Notes: generated by a model not told the origin, from the letters alone. Counted from the first letter of the stretch, positions 1 through 7,922 are shown. The stretch is 64,000 nt of DNA from Bin87 sp964347975 (GCA_964347975.1 CAYGAY010000004.1:1-64000); one strand, 5' to 3'. Translations and numbers: made by a program.

Positions 1-144
1 ACTTGGAACAGCTGGACCTCGGTGGGAACGAGTTGAGCGGGGCGATACCGCCGGAGCTGGGCAGCCTCGCCAACTTGGAACAGCTGGACCTCGGTGGGAA
101 CGAGTTGAGCGGGGCGATACCGCCGGAACTGGGCAACCTCGCCA
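1..144 (+). repeat. 72-bp tandem repeat encoding LRR units
   Basis: Two adjacent copies (1-72 and 73-144) differ at only a couple of bases. A third, more diverged unit follows from 145. Each copy encodes exactly one 24-residue leucine-rich repeat, so unit number can change without breaking the frame. Confidence 0.9.
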
Positions 145-260
145 ACTTGGTAAGGCTGCACCTCTATGGCAACCAGTTGAGCGGGTGCATCCCCCAGGGA
201 TTGCGTGATGTGCTAATAAATGACTTTTTCGAACTTGCCCTGCCATTCTGTGCCCCGTAA
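1..260 (+). CDS. leucine-rich-repeat protein, 3' end only
   Basis: This is the C-terminal end of a protein that begins before the window. The visible part holds three 24-residue leucine-rich repeats of the plant/bacterial type (pattern L-x-x-L-x-L-x-x-N-x-L-S-G-x-I-P-P-E-L-G). A short Cys-containing tail follows (GCIPQGL to PFCAP), and the stop is TAA at 258-260. Repeats of this type form a curved surface that binds proteins and are often secreted or cell-surface proteins. Export cannot be judged because the N-terminus is missing. Confidence 0.85.
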   Translation, partial: LEQLDLGGNELSGAIPPELGSLANLEQLDLGGNELSGAIPPELGNLANLVRLHLYGNQLSGCIPQGLRDVLINDFFELALPFCAP

Positions 261-802
261 GTCCCAATCGGGCACCGCCGAATACTACGTCCAGATTGGA
301 AAACGGCGGCATCGTACCAAAGAGGTGGGAGCCAAAGGCTCCCACCTCTCCGCTCCGGCAAATGTGGCGGCGCTTTTGGGAACGCGGGTTTGACGGCGGG
401 CTTCCGCCGACCAGCGGGACCCGCATAATGGGCAGCCCCGCCCGTAGAGAGTCTCCGTCCGGAATGAAAGATCGCTCCGGAAATAGTCAAGAAACGGCTT
501 GATCTCAGACGCGGGCCAGAGAACCCCGGAGTTGTGGAGTTCCCTTTACCGGTCTGGGTGGCGGGGACGTGGACGCCCGGCCGGACGAGGCGGTCCCTCA
601 CGGCTTTAGTCATCTTCGCCGTGGGCGCTTGGATGTAGGTGAATTACGGCGCTTTGCGGCGTCCGGCGCTGTACTGACCTGCCTGATATCGTGGGCCGCT
701 CTGAGTTTGTCCCACAATTGTCCCGCGTCGGAGCGTAGGGGCGGGCGGCCCGCTGCTTGTTGATGCCGTAACCAGGCCTGGGCCGCCCGCCTATTGAGAG
801 AT
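261..802. other. non-coding stretch with two long hairpins
   Basis: I see no convincing gene here. There is a perfect 13-bp inverted repeat with an AAA loop (321-333 with 337-349), 60 bp after the LRR stop. It resembles a terminator but no T-run follows. A second perfect 12-bp inverted repeat (740-751 with 780-791) has a 28-nt loop and lies just beyond the 3' end of the tRNA-Leu gene. It could end the tRNA transcript but also lacks a T-run. Confidence 0.55.
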
Positions 803-889
803 TGGTGCCGAGGGAGGGACTCGAACCCACACACCTCCGGGAGGTAGCGGATTTTAAGTCCGCCGCGTCTGCCGTTTCGCCACCTCGGC
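803..889 (-). tRNA. tRNA-Leu (anticodon TAA)
   Basis: A class II tRNA with long variable arm is read on the minus strand. The acceptor stem is GCCGAGG/CCTCGGC with an A discriminator and an encoded CCA at 803-805. The anticodon stem GCGGA/TCCGC encloses the loop CTTAAAA, giving anticodon TAA. The T arm reads GTTCGAGTC. It is the last of three tRNAs in the same orientation. Confidence 0.95.
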
Positions 890-996
890 ACTCGCCTGGT
901 AAAAGCGCACAGCGCCGTTGGTTACACAGCGCTGCGCGTATCCGCTGCATTGGTCAGATAAATGGCGATCTGTTGGCTGGCTCAAGAGCAAATTAA

Positions 997-1073
997 TGGA
1001 GGCGACGGGCGGATTCGAACCGCCGAATAGAGGTTTTGCAGACCTCCGCCTTAGTCCACTTGGCTACGTCGCC
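997..1073 (-). tRNA. tRNA-Cys (anticodon GCA)
   Basis: The acceptor stem GGCGACG/CGTCGCC has a U discriminator, typical of tRNA-Cys, and CCA is encoded at 997-999. The anticodon loop CTGCAAA gives GCA, and the T arm contains GTTCGAATC. It lies between the two tRNA-Leu genes on the same strand. Confidence 0.95.
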
Positions 1074-1138
1074 CCGTTACTGCCCCAATGCCAATTCAGA
1101 TCCGGATTGCATTCTCGGATACGTCGCAGAACGTTACA

Positions 1139-1225
1139 TGGTGCCGAGGGCGGGACTTGAACCCACACGAGCGAAAGCCCACGGCCCCCTCAAGACCGCG
1201 TGTCTACCTATTCCACCACCTCGGC
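1139..1225 (-). tRNA. tRNA-Leu (anticodon GAG)
   Basis: A class II tRNA with acceptor GCCGAGG/CCTCGGC, an A discriminator and encoded CCA (1139-1141). The anticodon stem CGGTC/GGCCG encloses TTGAGGG-type loop bases with anticodon GAG, which reads CTC/CTT leucine codons. It is the first gene of the three-tRNA run. Confidence 0.93.
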
Positions 1226-1353
1226 CGGATCATGTGCGAAGTATATCACAGAGTGGGAATCCACTGTCAAACGCGGCGAAAGGCGATTGGCAAAGCGTGC
1301 TATAGTTTCCAGGACCGGGTTGATCCAATCCGGCGCATTTCGGCGCCAAATGG

Positions 1354-1686
1354 CTAATTGACCTGGTGCTCGCGGTTCAACAAATCTTTGGCAATCTCGC
1401 CAATATTGGCTTCCATGCAATCTCGCAGGGCCGAGTAGATGGATCGCTTGATGGCGTCCATTTTCCACGCTTCGTAATCGGTAGCGGTCTGGTACTCGTT
1501 CTTCACAACGATCAGCTGGCGTAGTGTTTCCAGGTAATGAGCCTGCAAGGGTGTCAAGGATTCGGCTTCGTAATCCTCAACCTCGGGGCCAGCCTGCTGC
1601 TCTACCCCAATTGGCGCAGCGCTCACTACCGGCTGTTCGTTTTCGAATCCGCTGACTTCGGTATCGTCTTTTGGTGATGCGCTCAT
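1354..1686 (-). CDS. small acidic protein of unknown function
   Basis: A 110-residue protein. I chose the ATG at 1686 because GGGAG lies 8 nt upstream; an earlier in-frame start at 1746 would add 20 Ala/Pro-rich residues. The first half is low-complexity and acidic. The second half (LTPLQAHYLETLRQL onwards) is predicted helical and may form a short bundle. It follows dnaK on the same strand after about 220 bp. I do not recognise the family. Confidence 0.6.
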   Translation of the reverse strand: MSASPKDDTEVSGFENEQPVVSAAPIGVEQQAGPEVEDYEAESLTPLQAHYLETLRQLIVVKNEYQTATDYEAWKMDAIKRSIYSALRDCMEANIGEIAKDLLNREHQVN

Positions 1687-1906
1687 GGCGTTTCTCCCGA
1701 TTTCCGGCGGGGCGGCACTCGCCGGGGATGGTGAGCTCAAGGGCATTATAGCACTTCAGGACTGCATCCGGCACGGCGTTGCCGTTAGTTTACAAACGTT
1801 TTGCCTTCTTGCAGCTTGGTTGCCCTCACGTTGCGTAAGGATCTAATCCAAGCGATATCGGTGGAACACCCCCGCGCGGATCGGCTTCTCCGGTGCAGGG
1901 TCGCCC

Positions 1907-3793
1907 CTAAACCTCCCGGAACTCGCCTTCCACGGTGTCGTCGGCGTCGGGCCCGGTGGTTCGGTCACCGGAGCCGCCGGCGCCCGGCTGGGAGTACACT
2001 GCCTGGCCAACCCGCTCCAACGCCGCGTTCAGCTCGGTCATGGCGGTCTGCATCTGGGCGACGTTGTTGGCGGCGATAGCGTTGCGCAAATTCGCCAGTT
2101 TAGCCTCGGCGTCGGCCTTGAGCTCGGCGGGCAGGGTTTCGGCGTGCTCGTTCAACAAGCGTTCAGCTGAGTACGCCAGACTGTCGGCCTGGTTGCGCGT
2201 CTCTACTTCCGCGCGACGCTGCCGGTCGGCCTCTTCGTTGGCCTGGGCTTCCGTCATCATCCGGTCGATGTCCTCTTGCGAGAGGCCACTGCTGGTTTGG
2301 ATGACGATGCGCTGCTCCTTGCCGGTGCCCTTATCCTGGGCGGAAACACTGAGGATGCCGTTGGAGTCGATGTCGAAAGTGACGTCGATCTGGGGCACGC
2401 CCCGGGGAGCGGGCAGGATGCCGTCCAGCATGAACCGGCCGATGGTCTTGTTGTCGGCGGACATGGGACGCTCGCCCTGGAGCACGTGGATGTCCACGCT
2501 GGGCTGGCCGTCGGCAGCCGTGGTGAAGGTTTCCGTCTTCCGGGTTGGAATGGTGGTATTCCGCGAGATCAGAGCTGTGGTCACGTTGCCCAGCGTCTCG
2601 ATGCCCAGGGTCAGGGGAGTAACGTCAAGCAGCACGATGTCGCCGACTTCCCCGCCCAAGACACCGGCCTGAATGGCCGCCCCCATCGCCACGGCCTCGT
2701 CTGGGTTCACCGTGCGGGATGGCTCCTTGGCGAATATCTGCTGTACTTTGGCCTGCACCGCCGGCATACGGGTCATGCCGCCGACCAGAATAACGTCGTT
2801 GATACTGCCGGACGAGATACCGGCGTCGGTCAGCGCCTGACGGCAAGGGCCTTCAGTGCGGTCGATCAAATTGCCTGCCAGTTGCTCAAGGCGGGAGCGG
2901 CTGAGTGGCTTTACCAGGTGCTGCGGCCCGCTGGCATCGGCGGTAATGAATGGCAGGTTGATCTCCGTTTCCAAAGTGCTGGAAAGTTCGATCTTGGCGC
3001 GCTCGGCAGCATCCCGCAGTCTCTGGAGGGCCATGCGATCCTGGCCCAGGTCGATGCCGGTCTCCGCGCGAAACTCAGTTACCAGCCAGTTGAGGATGGC
3101 TTCGTCGAAGTCGTCACCGCCGAGGTAGGTGTCCCCATTGGTAGAAAGCACCTCAAACACCCCGTCGCCCAGGTCCAATATTGTGATGTCGAAGGTGCCG
3201 CCGCCCAGATCGAACACGGCGATCTTGGAGTCGGTGTTCTGGCGGTCCATGCCATATGCCAGCGCCGCGGCGGTGGGTTCGTTGATAATGCGTTTGACGT
3301 CCAGGCCCGCAACCTTTCCGGCGTCCACGGTGGCCTGCCGTTGGGAATCGTTGAAATAGGCTGGCACGGTGATAACGGCTTCAGTAATGCGCTCGCCCAG
3401 CTTGGCCTCGGCGTCCTGGCGGATTTTCTGCAAGATCATGCTGGAGATCTGAGGCGGAGCGTAGGATTGGCCGGCCATCTCAACGTTAGCGTCACCGTTG
3501 TCGCCCGCCACGATCTTGTAGGGCAGACGACGGGCAGCGTCCTGAACTTCAGGCTCGTCGAAACGGCGACCCATCAGGCGCTTGACGGAAAAGACGGTGT
3601 TGTCGGGGTTGGTTACGGCCTGCCTCTTGGCAGTCTGGCCCACGTACCGCTCCCCGCTGCGCGCGTTCACGGCCACCACCGACGGCGTGACGCGGTTCCC
3701 CTCGGCGCTCTCCACCACCTCGGCCTCGCCGGCTTCGATTACCGCAGCCACCGAGTTGGTGGTGCCGAGGTCTATGCCCAGGATCTTTGCCAT
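1907..3793 (-). CDS. dnaK: molecular chaperone DnaK (Hsp70)
   Basis: A full-length 628-residue Hsp70. The nucleotide-binding domain opens with GIDLGTTNS, followed by the phosphate-2 loop DLGGGTFD. The substrate-binding domain follows at about residues 360-500 and a helical lid after that. The tail is acidic but ends EFREV rather than the EEVD-like ending of other Hsp70s. It binds exposed hydrophobic peptides with an ATP-driven cycle in the cytoplasm. The start is supported by GAGGAG 8 nt upstream. It is the third gene of hspR-grpE-dnaK; no dnaJ is present here, so the J-partner must be encoded elsewhere. Confidence 0.98.
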   Translation of the reverse strand: MAKILGIDLGTTNSVAAVIEAGEAEVVESAEGNRVTPSVVAVNARSGERYVGQTAKRQAVTNPDNTVFSVKRLMGRRFDEPEVQDAARRLPYKIVAGDNGDANVEMAGQSYAPPQISSMILQKIRQDAEAKLGERITEAVITVPAYFNDSQRQATVDAGKVAGLDVKRIINEPTAAALAYGMDRQNTDSKIAVFDLGGGTFDITILDLGDGVFEVLSTNGDTYLGGDDFDEAILNWLVTEFRAETGIDLGQDRMALQRLRDAAERAKIELSSTLETEINLPFITADASGPQHLVKPLSRSRLEQLAGNLIDRTEGPCRQALTDAGISSGSINDVILVGGMTRMPAVQAKVQQIFAKEPSRTVNPDEAVAMGAAIQAGVLGGEVGDIVLLDVTPLTLGIETLGNVTTALISRNTTIPTRKTETFTTAADGQPSVDIHVLQGERPMSADNKTIGRFMLDGILPAPRGVPQIDVTFDIDSNGILSVSAQDKGTGKEQRIVIQTSSGLSQEDIDRMMTEAQANEEADRQRRAEVETRNQADSLAYSAERLLNEHAETLPAELKADAEAKLANLRNAIAANNVAQMQTAMTELNAALERVGQAVYSQPGAGGSGDRTTGPDADDTVEGEFREV

Positions 3794-3830
3794 TGTCGTA
3801 ACTCCTCAAACTAGTTTTGTCAGCACATCC

Positions 3831-3890
3831 GTCATTCCGACGAAAGCCGGAATCCGGCCTCTCTCGGTAAGGGCGAATAATCGTTCGCCC
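3831..3890. repeat. dispersed REP-like element between grpE and dnaK
   Basis: This is the grpE-dnaK gap. It contains two small hairpins: ATTCCG/CGGAAT (3834-3839, 3848-3853) and GGGCGAA/TTCGCCC (3871-3877, 3884-3890). The GTCATTCCG..CGGAATCC type of sequence recurs in other gaps of the window (for example near 4550), which marks it as a dispersed repeat. It may damp or process the operon message. Confidence 0.6.
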
Positions 3891-4523
3891 CTACTGGTTC
3901 ACCACCACTTGCGCTACCTGGACCACCCGGTCATGGAGGAGATAGCCCTGCCGCAGTACCTCTACGATGGAACCGGAGTCGGCGTCTCCGACCTGGGCGA
4001 TGCCCACCGCTTCATGCAGTTCCGGGTTGAATGGTTCGCCCAGTGATACGATGCGGGTAACGCCTTCTGATTCGAGAAAAACGGCCAGTTTGCGCTGGAT
4101 CAGTCGTACGCCTTCCACCCAGGAATCGGCTACGTTTTCGTCAGAGCCTACGCCGTTTTTTTCCAGATGGCTCACTGCAAGATCCAGCTCATCGACGATG
4201 GGCAAGAGATGCACCAGCAGACGGCTGTTGGCCCGTCGTTGAATGTTCAAGCGTTCCTCGTCATGGCGCCGCCGAGCATTGGCGAGATCGGCCTGCCCGC
4301 GCTGAGCGGCGTCGGCCTGCCGGGCGATTTCCTCATTGGCTTCGGCCAACGCCGCCCGGAGCATGGTGGCCTCCTGTTCCGGCGTCAACGGTGGCTCGTT
4401 GGCCGGCGCAGGGTCAGGGTCCCCGGCCCGGTCCGGAGCAGCGTAGAATTCGGACGCCAGCATCTCCCGGCTTTCTTCGTCGGGGGCGTTCTCGTTGGGC
4501 AAGTGGGTTTGCTCGTTTTCCAT
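3891..4523 (-). CDS. grpE: nucleotide exchange factor GrpE
   Basis: A 210-residue GrpE. It has an acidic, disordered N-terminus (about 1-50), a long coiled coil (about 50-115) and the C-terminal beta domain containing the FNPELHEAVG and GYLLHDRVVQVAQV motifs. It acts as a dimer that releases ADP from DnaK. It sits between hspR and dnaK on the same strand, with gaps of about 70 and 97 bp that both hold dispersed repeats. Confidence 0.96.
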   Translation of the reverse strand: MENEQTHLPNENAPDEESREMLASEFYAAPDRAGDPDPAPANEPPLTPEQEATMLRAALAEANEEIARQADAAQRGQADLANARRRHDEERLNIQRRANSRLLVHLLPIVDELDLAVSHLEKNGVGSDENVADSWVEGVRLIQRKLAVFLESEGVTRIVSLGEPFNPELHEAVGIAQVGDADSGSIVEVLRQGYLLHDRVVQVAQVVVNQ

Positions 4524-4592
4524 TTAATGATTTCCCATACCACTGCAATTCCCGCGCAAGCGGGCATCCAGCGTAGAAATTTTAGTTGCGGG

Positions 4593-5120
4593 TCAGTCTG
4601 GCGCGGGCAGGCTGAGACTGGCACAGAGTTGGGAGACCTCCTCCCGGATGGCAGCGATGCTATCAGGGTCCCTGGTGGAGCGGGCCAACCGGCGGGAGAA
4701 AACGCTGAGATTGTTGACTAACTTCAGCGCGAATTCAACCCCGGCAAGGTTCAGCCCTAAATTATCCATCAAATGCCGGATGAGCATAACCTTGCGCAGA
4801 TCCTCCTGGGAGTACAGGCGTAACATCCCGACGGTTCGTACGGGTTGGATCAGTCCCAGACGTTCATACTTGCGTAGCGTTTGGGGGTGCATCTCCAGGA
4901 GGCGAGCCGCCACTGAAATAATATACACCCCCTCCAATTCCAGGTTCGTCGCAGCATCGTCGTCCGACGCGCCGGGGGTTGTGCTTGAAGGGGCGGCGGC
5001 GGCGGAGCTGCGGGCAAAGGCCGGGGACAGACCTTCTGGCCAGTCCGGCGGGCCGCTGGTGATGGGGTCGGGATAAGTTTCCAGGCGACCCCTCCTGCCG
5101 CGTGTCCATTGTTGTTGCAT
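4593..5120 (-). CDS. hspR: HspR-like MerR-family heat-shock repressor
   Basis: A 175-residue protein. A MerR-type winged helix-turn-helix occupies residues about 65-100 (VAARLLEMHPQTLRKYERLG), matching HspR. A short coiled-coil tail follows. In actinobacteria HspR represses the dnaK operon with DnaK as co-repressor; the same role here is inferred from being first gene of hspR-grpE-dnaK. The start at 5120 has GGAGGGG 10 nt upstream. The 60-residue Ala/Pro/Ser-rich N-terminal extension is unusual, since HspR normally begins at the HTH, so a later GTG start near codon 65 is possible. Confidence 0.85.
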   Translation of the reverse strand: MQQQWTRGRRGRLETYPDPITSGPPDWPEGLSPAFARSSAAAAPSSTTPGASDDDAATNLELEGVYIISVAARLLEMHPQTLRKYERLGLIQPVRTVGMLRLYSQEDLRKVMLIRHLMDNLGLNLAGVEFALKLVNNLSVFSRRLARSTRDPDSIAAIREEVSQLCASLSLPAPD

Positions 5121-5165
5121 CGCAGGAAGCCCCCTCCGTGAATTTAATCACATTGCTACCCGCTC

Positions 5166-5204
5166 AATATAGCAGTTGACACGGTATGTGTCAACTTGTA
5201 TTAT
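5166..5204. promoter_or_regulatory. symmetrical divergent promoter with HAIR-like operator
   Basis: Minus strand (hspR operon): -35 TTGACA at 5194-5189, a 17-nt spacer, and -10 TATATT at 5171-5166. Plus strand (small genes at 5389 and 5511): -35 TTGACA at 5176-5181, a 17-nt spacer, and -10 TATTAT at 5199-5204. Both -35 boxes are the two arms of one perfect palindrome, GTTGACA-N7-TGTCAAC (5175-5195; 8 paired bases each side). The actinobacterial HspR site HAIR has the same 7-N7-7 layout with a TTGA core (CTTGAGT-N7-ACTCAAG). One bound dimer would cover both promoters. Confidence 0.8.
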
Positions 5205-5388
5205 TCTAATGAAAGCCAAATTGCCGGACACGGCCGGAATGAAGTTAACAAAGGCCGGCCCGGCCGTCGAAAACTGAAATCCAGTCAACGGCTTGCCACG
5301 TATACCAAGTGAATCGGGAGGGCCAGGGCAAATAGAAAGCGCATTGGATAACGAAGTCCTTCACAGTCCAAACCGGGAGGAATTCATC

Positions 5389-5508
5389 ATGCTGCATACC
5401 GAGCAGTTTCACCGCTGCAACCGCTACACGTGCGGGTATCAGCACCGTACCCGCCGTCGCCCCGGTTTCTTGCGGCGCGTCGTCGCCGCCATATTCGGAA
5501 GGAGGTAA
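5389..5508 (+). CDS. 39-residue basic peptide
   Basis: A small gene starting ATG at 5389 with GGGAGG 8 nt upstream. The peptide has Cys and His near the start (FHRCNRYTCGYQH) and an Arg-rich, hydrophobic end (RRRPGFLRRVVAAIFGRR). Its last codons GGA-AGG-AGG-TAA provide the Shine-Dalgarno sequence of the next gene, so the two are likely translationally coupled. It lies about 180 nt downstream of the plus-strand arm of the hspR promoter. Function unknown. Confidence 0.55.
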   Translation: MLHTEQFHRCNRYTCGYQHRTRRRPGFLRRVVAAIFGRR

Positions 5509-5510
5509 CC

Positions 5511-5720
5511 ATGAAACTGAAGTTCAACGCTTGCCCCAAATGCCGCAGCGACCTGGAGATCCGCCGGGACGTTTACGGTATGTTCGTCAGCTGCCTCCAG
5601 TGCGGACTCCAGCGAGACCTGGACGCGCCGAACCAGGCCATTGAGCTCGCCAGGCCGGAACCGGCCAAGGCTGCCGCGCCCGCGTTTGACGCCCACGAGG
5701 GGTTGCTCAAGGTCGCCTGA
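5511..5720 (+). CDS. zinc-ribbon small protein
   Basis: A 69-residue protein. The ATG at 5511 has a strong AGGAGG 5 nt upstream. The N-terminal half is a four-cysteine zinc ribbon: CPKC at residues 9-12 and CLQC around 28-31. The remainder is Ala/Pro-rich. It is the second gene of the divergent transcript facing hspR, followed by a hairpin terminator. A stress-related or redox-sensitive role can be guessed from position only. Confidence 0.75.
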   Translation: MKLKFNACPKCRSDLEIRRDVYGMFVSCLQCGLQRDLDAPNQAIELARPEPAKAAAPAFDAHEGLLKVA

Positions 5721-5766
5721 CCTACTTCCACCCACGTGCCCCATTTCCAATCGGCGGGCCAAGTTG

Positions 5767-5793
5767 CAGGGGCGGGTCTGGAACCCGCCCCTG
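5767..5793. terminator. hairpin terminator between convergent genes
   Basis: A perfect 11-bp stem CAGGGGCGGGT/ACCCGCCCCTG with a 5-nt loop, followed by TTTGGTT. It lies 46 bp after the zinc-ribbon stop and 28 bp from the stop of the convergent oxidoreductase gene, so it could serve both transcripts. Confidence 0.7.
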
Positions 5794-5821
5794 TTTGGTT
5801 CTCGTTGGCGCGCCCGCGCAG

Positions 5822-6484
5822 TCAGCGCGTCAATTCCGGCCAAAAACGTTCTTCCAGCCAGGGATCCGCGTTATTGTTGTAACCCCGTTCCTCCCAGAAA
5901 CCGGGAGCGTCCTCCGCCATCACCTCTATCCCGTTCACCCACTTGGCCGACTTCCACCCGTAGCGGCTGGGAATGACCAGGCGCAGCGGCCAGCCGTGAT
6001 CCTTGCCGAGTTCCGCGCCGTTCTGCCGGTGGACCAGCAGGCCCTCGGATAGAGCGAGATCCAGCGGTACGTTGGTGGTGTAGTCGCCGTAGCAGTGGGC
6101 CATGATGTGTCGGCCCTCCGGCAAAATGCCCGCTTGCTCCAGCAGCGTTGCAACCGGCACGCCGCCCCAGGACTGATCCAGAGCGGACCATTGGGTCACG
6201 CAGTGAAAATCCGCGTCCATGTTCACCTGCGGCAGGGCGCTGAATTGCTGCCAATCCAGCGTGATCTCGCGCTCTACCAGTCCCCAGACCCGGATTCGCC
6301 AAGTTGCCAAGTCGATTTCCGGGGTATCCCCGTAAGTGAGCACCGGGAAACTTTTGGCGATGAATTGTCCCGGCGGAACCCTCTCGCCGGCCGGCGGGGC
6401 GATCTTGATCTGGTCGGGCCGTTTCAGGCCGAACTCCGGTTGCGCGGGGGCGGACTGCTGCTGTTGCTGGTCAGAAGTGGTCAT
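5822..6484 (-). CDS. molybdopterin-dependent oxidoreductase, sulfite-oxidase fold
   Basis: A 220-residue protein of the sulfite oxidase/MsrP (YedY) molybdopterin-binding family. It has the Mo-ligating cysteine in FHCVTQW (about residue 95) and the typical GYTTNVPL-like and GWPLRLVIP segments. There is no Tat signal peptide (the start is Gln-rich and hydrophilic), so a cytoplasmic location is likely, unlike MsrP. The substrate is not predictable. It follows selD by 19 bp on the same strand and probably shares its transcript. Confidence 0.88.
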   Translation of the reverse strand: MTTSDQQQQQSAPAQPEFGLKRPDQIKIAPPAGERVPPGQFIAKSFPVLTYGDTPEIDLATWRIRVWGLVEREITLDWQQFSALPQVNMDADFHCVTQWSALDQSWGGVPVATLLEQAGILPEGRHIMAHCYGDYTTNVPLDLALSEGLLVHRQNGAELGKDHGWPLRLVIPSRYGWKSAKWVNGIEVMAEDAPGFWEERGYNNNADPWLEERFWPELTR

Positions 6485-6503
6485 AGGGATGCTCCAATGG
6501 GAT

Positions 6504-7556
6504 TTACGGTGTGGCGGTTATGGCGCCGGCCGGCCCGTCGGTGACGCGGCCCACCACGGCGGCGCAGGGCGCGCCCTCTTCCTGAAGGGCTGCTGCCAGG
6601 GCGTCCGCCCTATTGGCCGGCACTGACATCAGCAGGCCGCCGGAGGTTTGAGCGTCGCAGAGCAACAGTCGGTCCTCGTCAGTTAGCGCAGCGTCCCAGG
6701 TCACCGCGTCGTTGACGCTGCTCACGTTGCGGTGCGTGCCGCCGGGGGCGACGCCCTTTTCCAGCAATTCCCGCGCGCCGGGCAGCGCCGGCACGGCCGC
6801 CAGGCTTATTTCGGCGGCGACGCCGCTGCCTTTCACCATACTCTTGAGGTGGCCCAACAATCCAAACCCGGTGATGTCCGTCGCGGCGTTGACGCCCACT
6901 CGCTGCATCGCCAAGGCGCCGGGCTTGTTCAGAGCGGCCATGGTTTCGACCGCGCCAGCCATCACATCGGGGTCAACTACGCCCTGCTTGCCGGCAGTGG
7001 TGATGATGCCGGTGCCGATGGGCTTGCTTAGCACTAAGATGTCGCCGGGTTTCGCTCCGGCGTTGCTGACCTGCTGGCCCGGCTCGACCACTCCGATAAC
7101 GGACAAGCCGTACTTGGGTTCCGGGTCGTCCACGGTGTGGCCGCCGACGATGAGGCATTCGGCCTCGGCCGCCTTGGCATAACCACCCTGCAGGGTGCGT
7201 CCCAGGATCTCCTTGTCCAGTGAGGCGGGAAACCCCACAACATTCAGCGCGATGAGCGGCTTGCCGCCCATCGCGTACACGTCCGAGAGGGAGTTCGCCG
7301 CGGCGATTGCCCCGAACTCGTAAGGATCGTCGGTGATCGGCGGGAAGAAGTCCACCGTCACGATAAGAGCCGTCTCGTCGTTCAGGCGATAGACGGCGGC
7401 ATCGTCGCCGGTCTCCGTTCCCACCAGCAGGTCAGGGTGCGACAGCAGCGGAACATAACTCAGAACCTGGCCCAGGTCCTCAAGGCTCAGCTTGGCTGCT
7501 CAACCGGCGCAGTGGGACAGCTCGGTAAGGCGGATGGGGGTGTCAAGTTGGGTCAT
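6504..7556 (-). CDS. selD: selenide, water dikinase SelD, itself a selenoprotein
   Basis: Makes selenophosphate from selenide and ATP for selenocysteine synthesis. The apparent open frame starts only at GTETGDDAAVY. Reading back through an in-frame TGA at 7502-7500 gives a full N-terminus from ATG 7556 (MTQLDTPIRLTELSHCAG-U-AAK). The UGA falls exactly at the catalytic Cys/Sec position before the conserved AAK lysine, so it encodes Sec19. Total length is 350 residues, the usual SelD length. ATG 7556 has GAGG 7 nt upstream and directly follows the stop of the preceding gene. GDDAAVY and the C-terminal AIRS-type motifs are present. Annotating from the first Met after the UGA would give a false truncation. 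Confidence 0.95.
7462..7480 (-). promoter_or_regulatory. candidate bacterial SECIS hairpin of selD
   Basis: Starting about 20 nt after the Sec UGA, the message can form an 8-bp stem (AGGACCUG with CAGGUUCU, one G-U) closed by a GGC loop. Bacterial SECIS elements are short hairpins at this distance with G near the loop top. The match is by position and shape only. Confidence 0.4.
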
Positions 7557-7922
7557 TTAGTATCCTCTGCGTTGTTGTAGAATCCGGGCCGCGCTCTCGA
7601 ATCGTACCTTGAGCCGGTCAAACTTCCGGTCGTACCGGCCATGGGGGTAACGTTGCGGGTTCCGTTCAGCCCAGGCTATGGTCAAATCTTTGATCAGCGC
7701 GTTGGTGATCGGCTGCCCCGGTGCCTGCTCAATAATGAACGCCCGTATCTCCCGGCGCTCTTTTAACCCGCGCGCCAAGGAGAAGGGCATCCAGAAGGGC
7801 AGCGTGATAAGCTTGAACAGGAGCTTGGCGGCGTGAACCTGCTGGTTCGAGTACTCCCGGGCAACCCCGGCTTCCGCTCTGCCGGCAGCGGATTGTCGGT
7901 CTGATGGTGGTTTGTGGGACAT
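7557..7922 (-). CDS. hypothetical protein upstream of selD
   Basis: A 121-residue basic protein (from ATG 7922; a GTG at 7931 is also possible). It contains a hydrophobic stretch LLFKLITLPFWMPFSLA that may be a membrane-contacting helix, then a charged, Arg-rich C-terminal half ending ARILQQRRGY. Its TAA stop abuts the selD ATG with no gap, which implies co-translation with selD. Not recognised. Confidence 0.6.
   Translation of the reverse strand: MSHKPPSDRQSAAGRAEAGVAREYSNQQVHAAKLLFKLITLPFWMPFSLARGLKERREIRAFIIEQAPGQPITNALIKDLTIAWAERNPQRYPHGRYDRKFDRLKVRFESAARILQQRRGY

Noticed and set aside
321..349. Hairpin as a Rho-independent terminator of the LRR gene.
   Set aside because: No T-run follows the stem on either side, so it is reported only as a hairpin.
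1139..1225. Possible tRNA-Sec among the tRNA genes.
   Set aside because: The anticodons are GAG, GCA and TAA; none is TCA, and the long variable arms are of tRNA-Leu type.
2276..3814. A 512-codon open frame antisense to dnaK.
   Set aside because: It is a mirror frame of a clearly real dnaK in GC-rich DNA, has no family features and no proper start context.
7500..7502. Reading the selD TGA as a true nonsense mutation.
   Set aside because: It lies exactly at the catalytic Cys/Sec position, the frame is intact on both sides and a second Sec-type gene is nearby.
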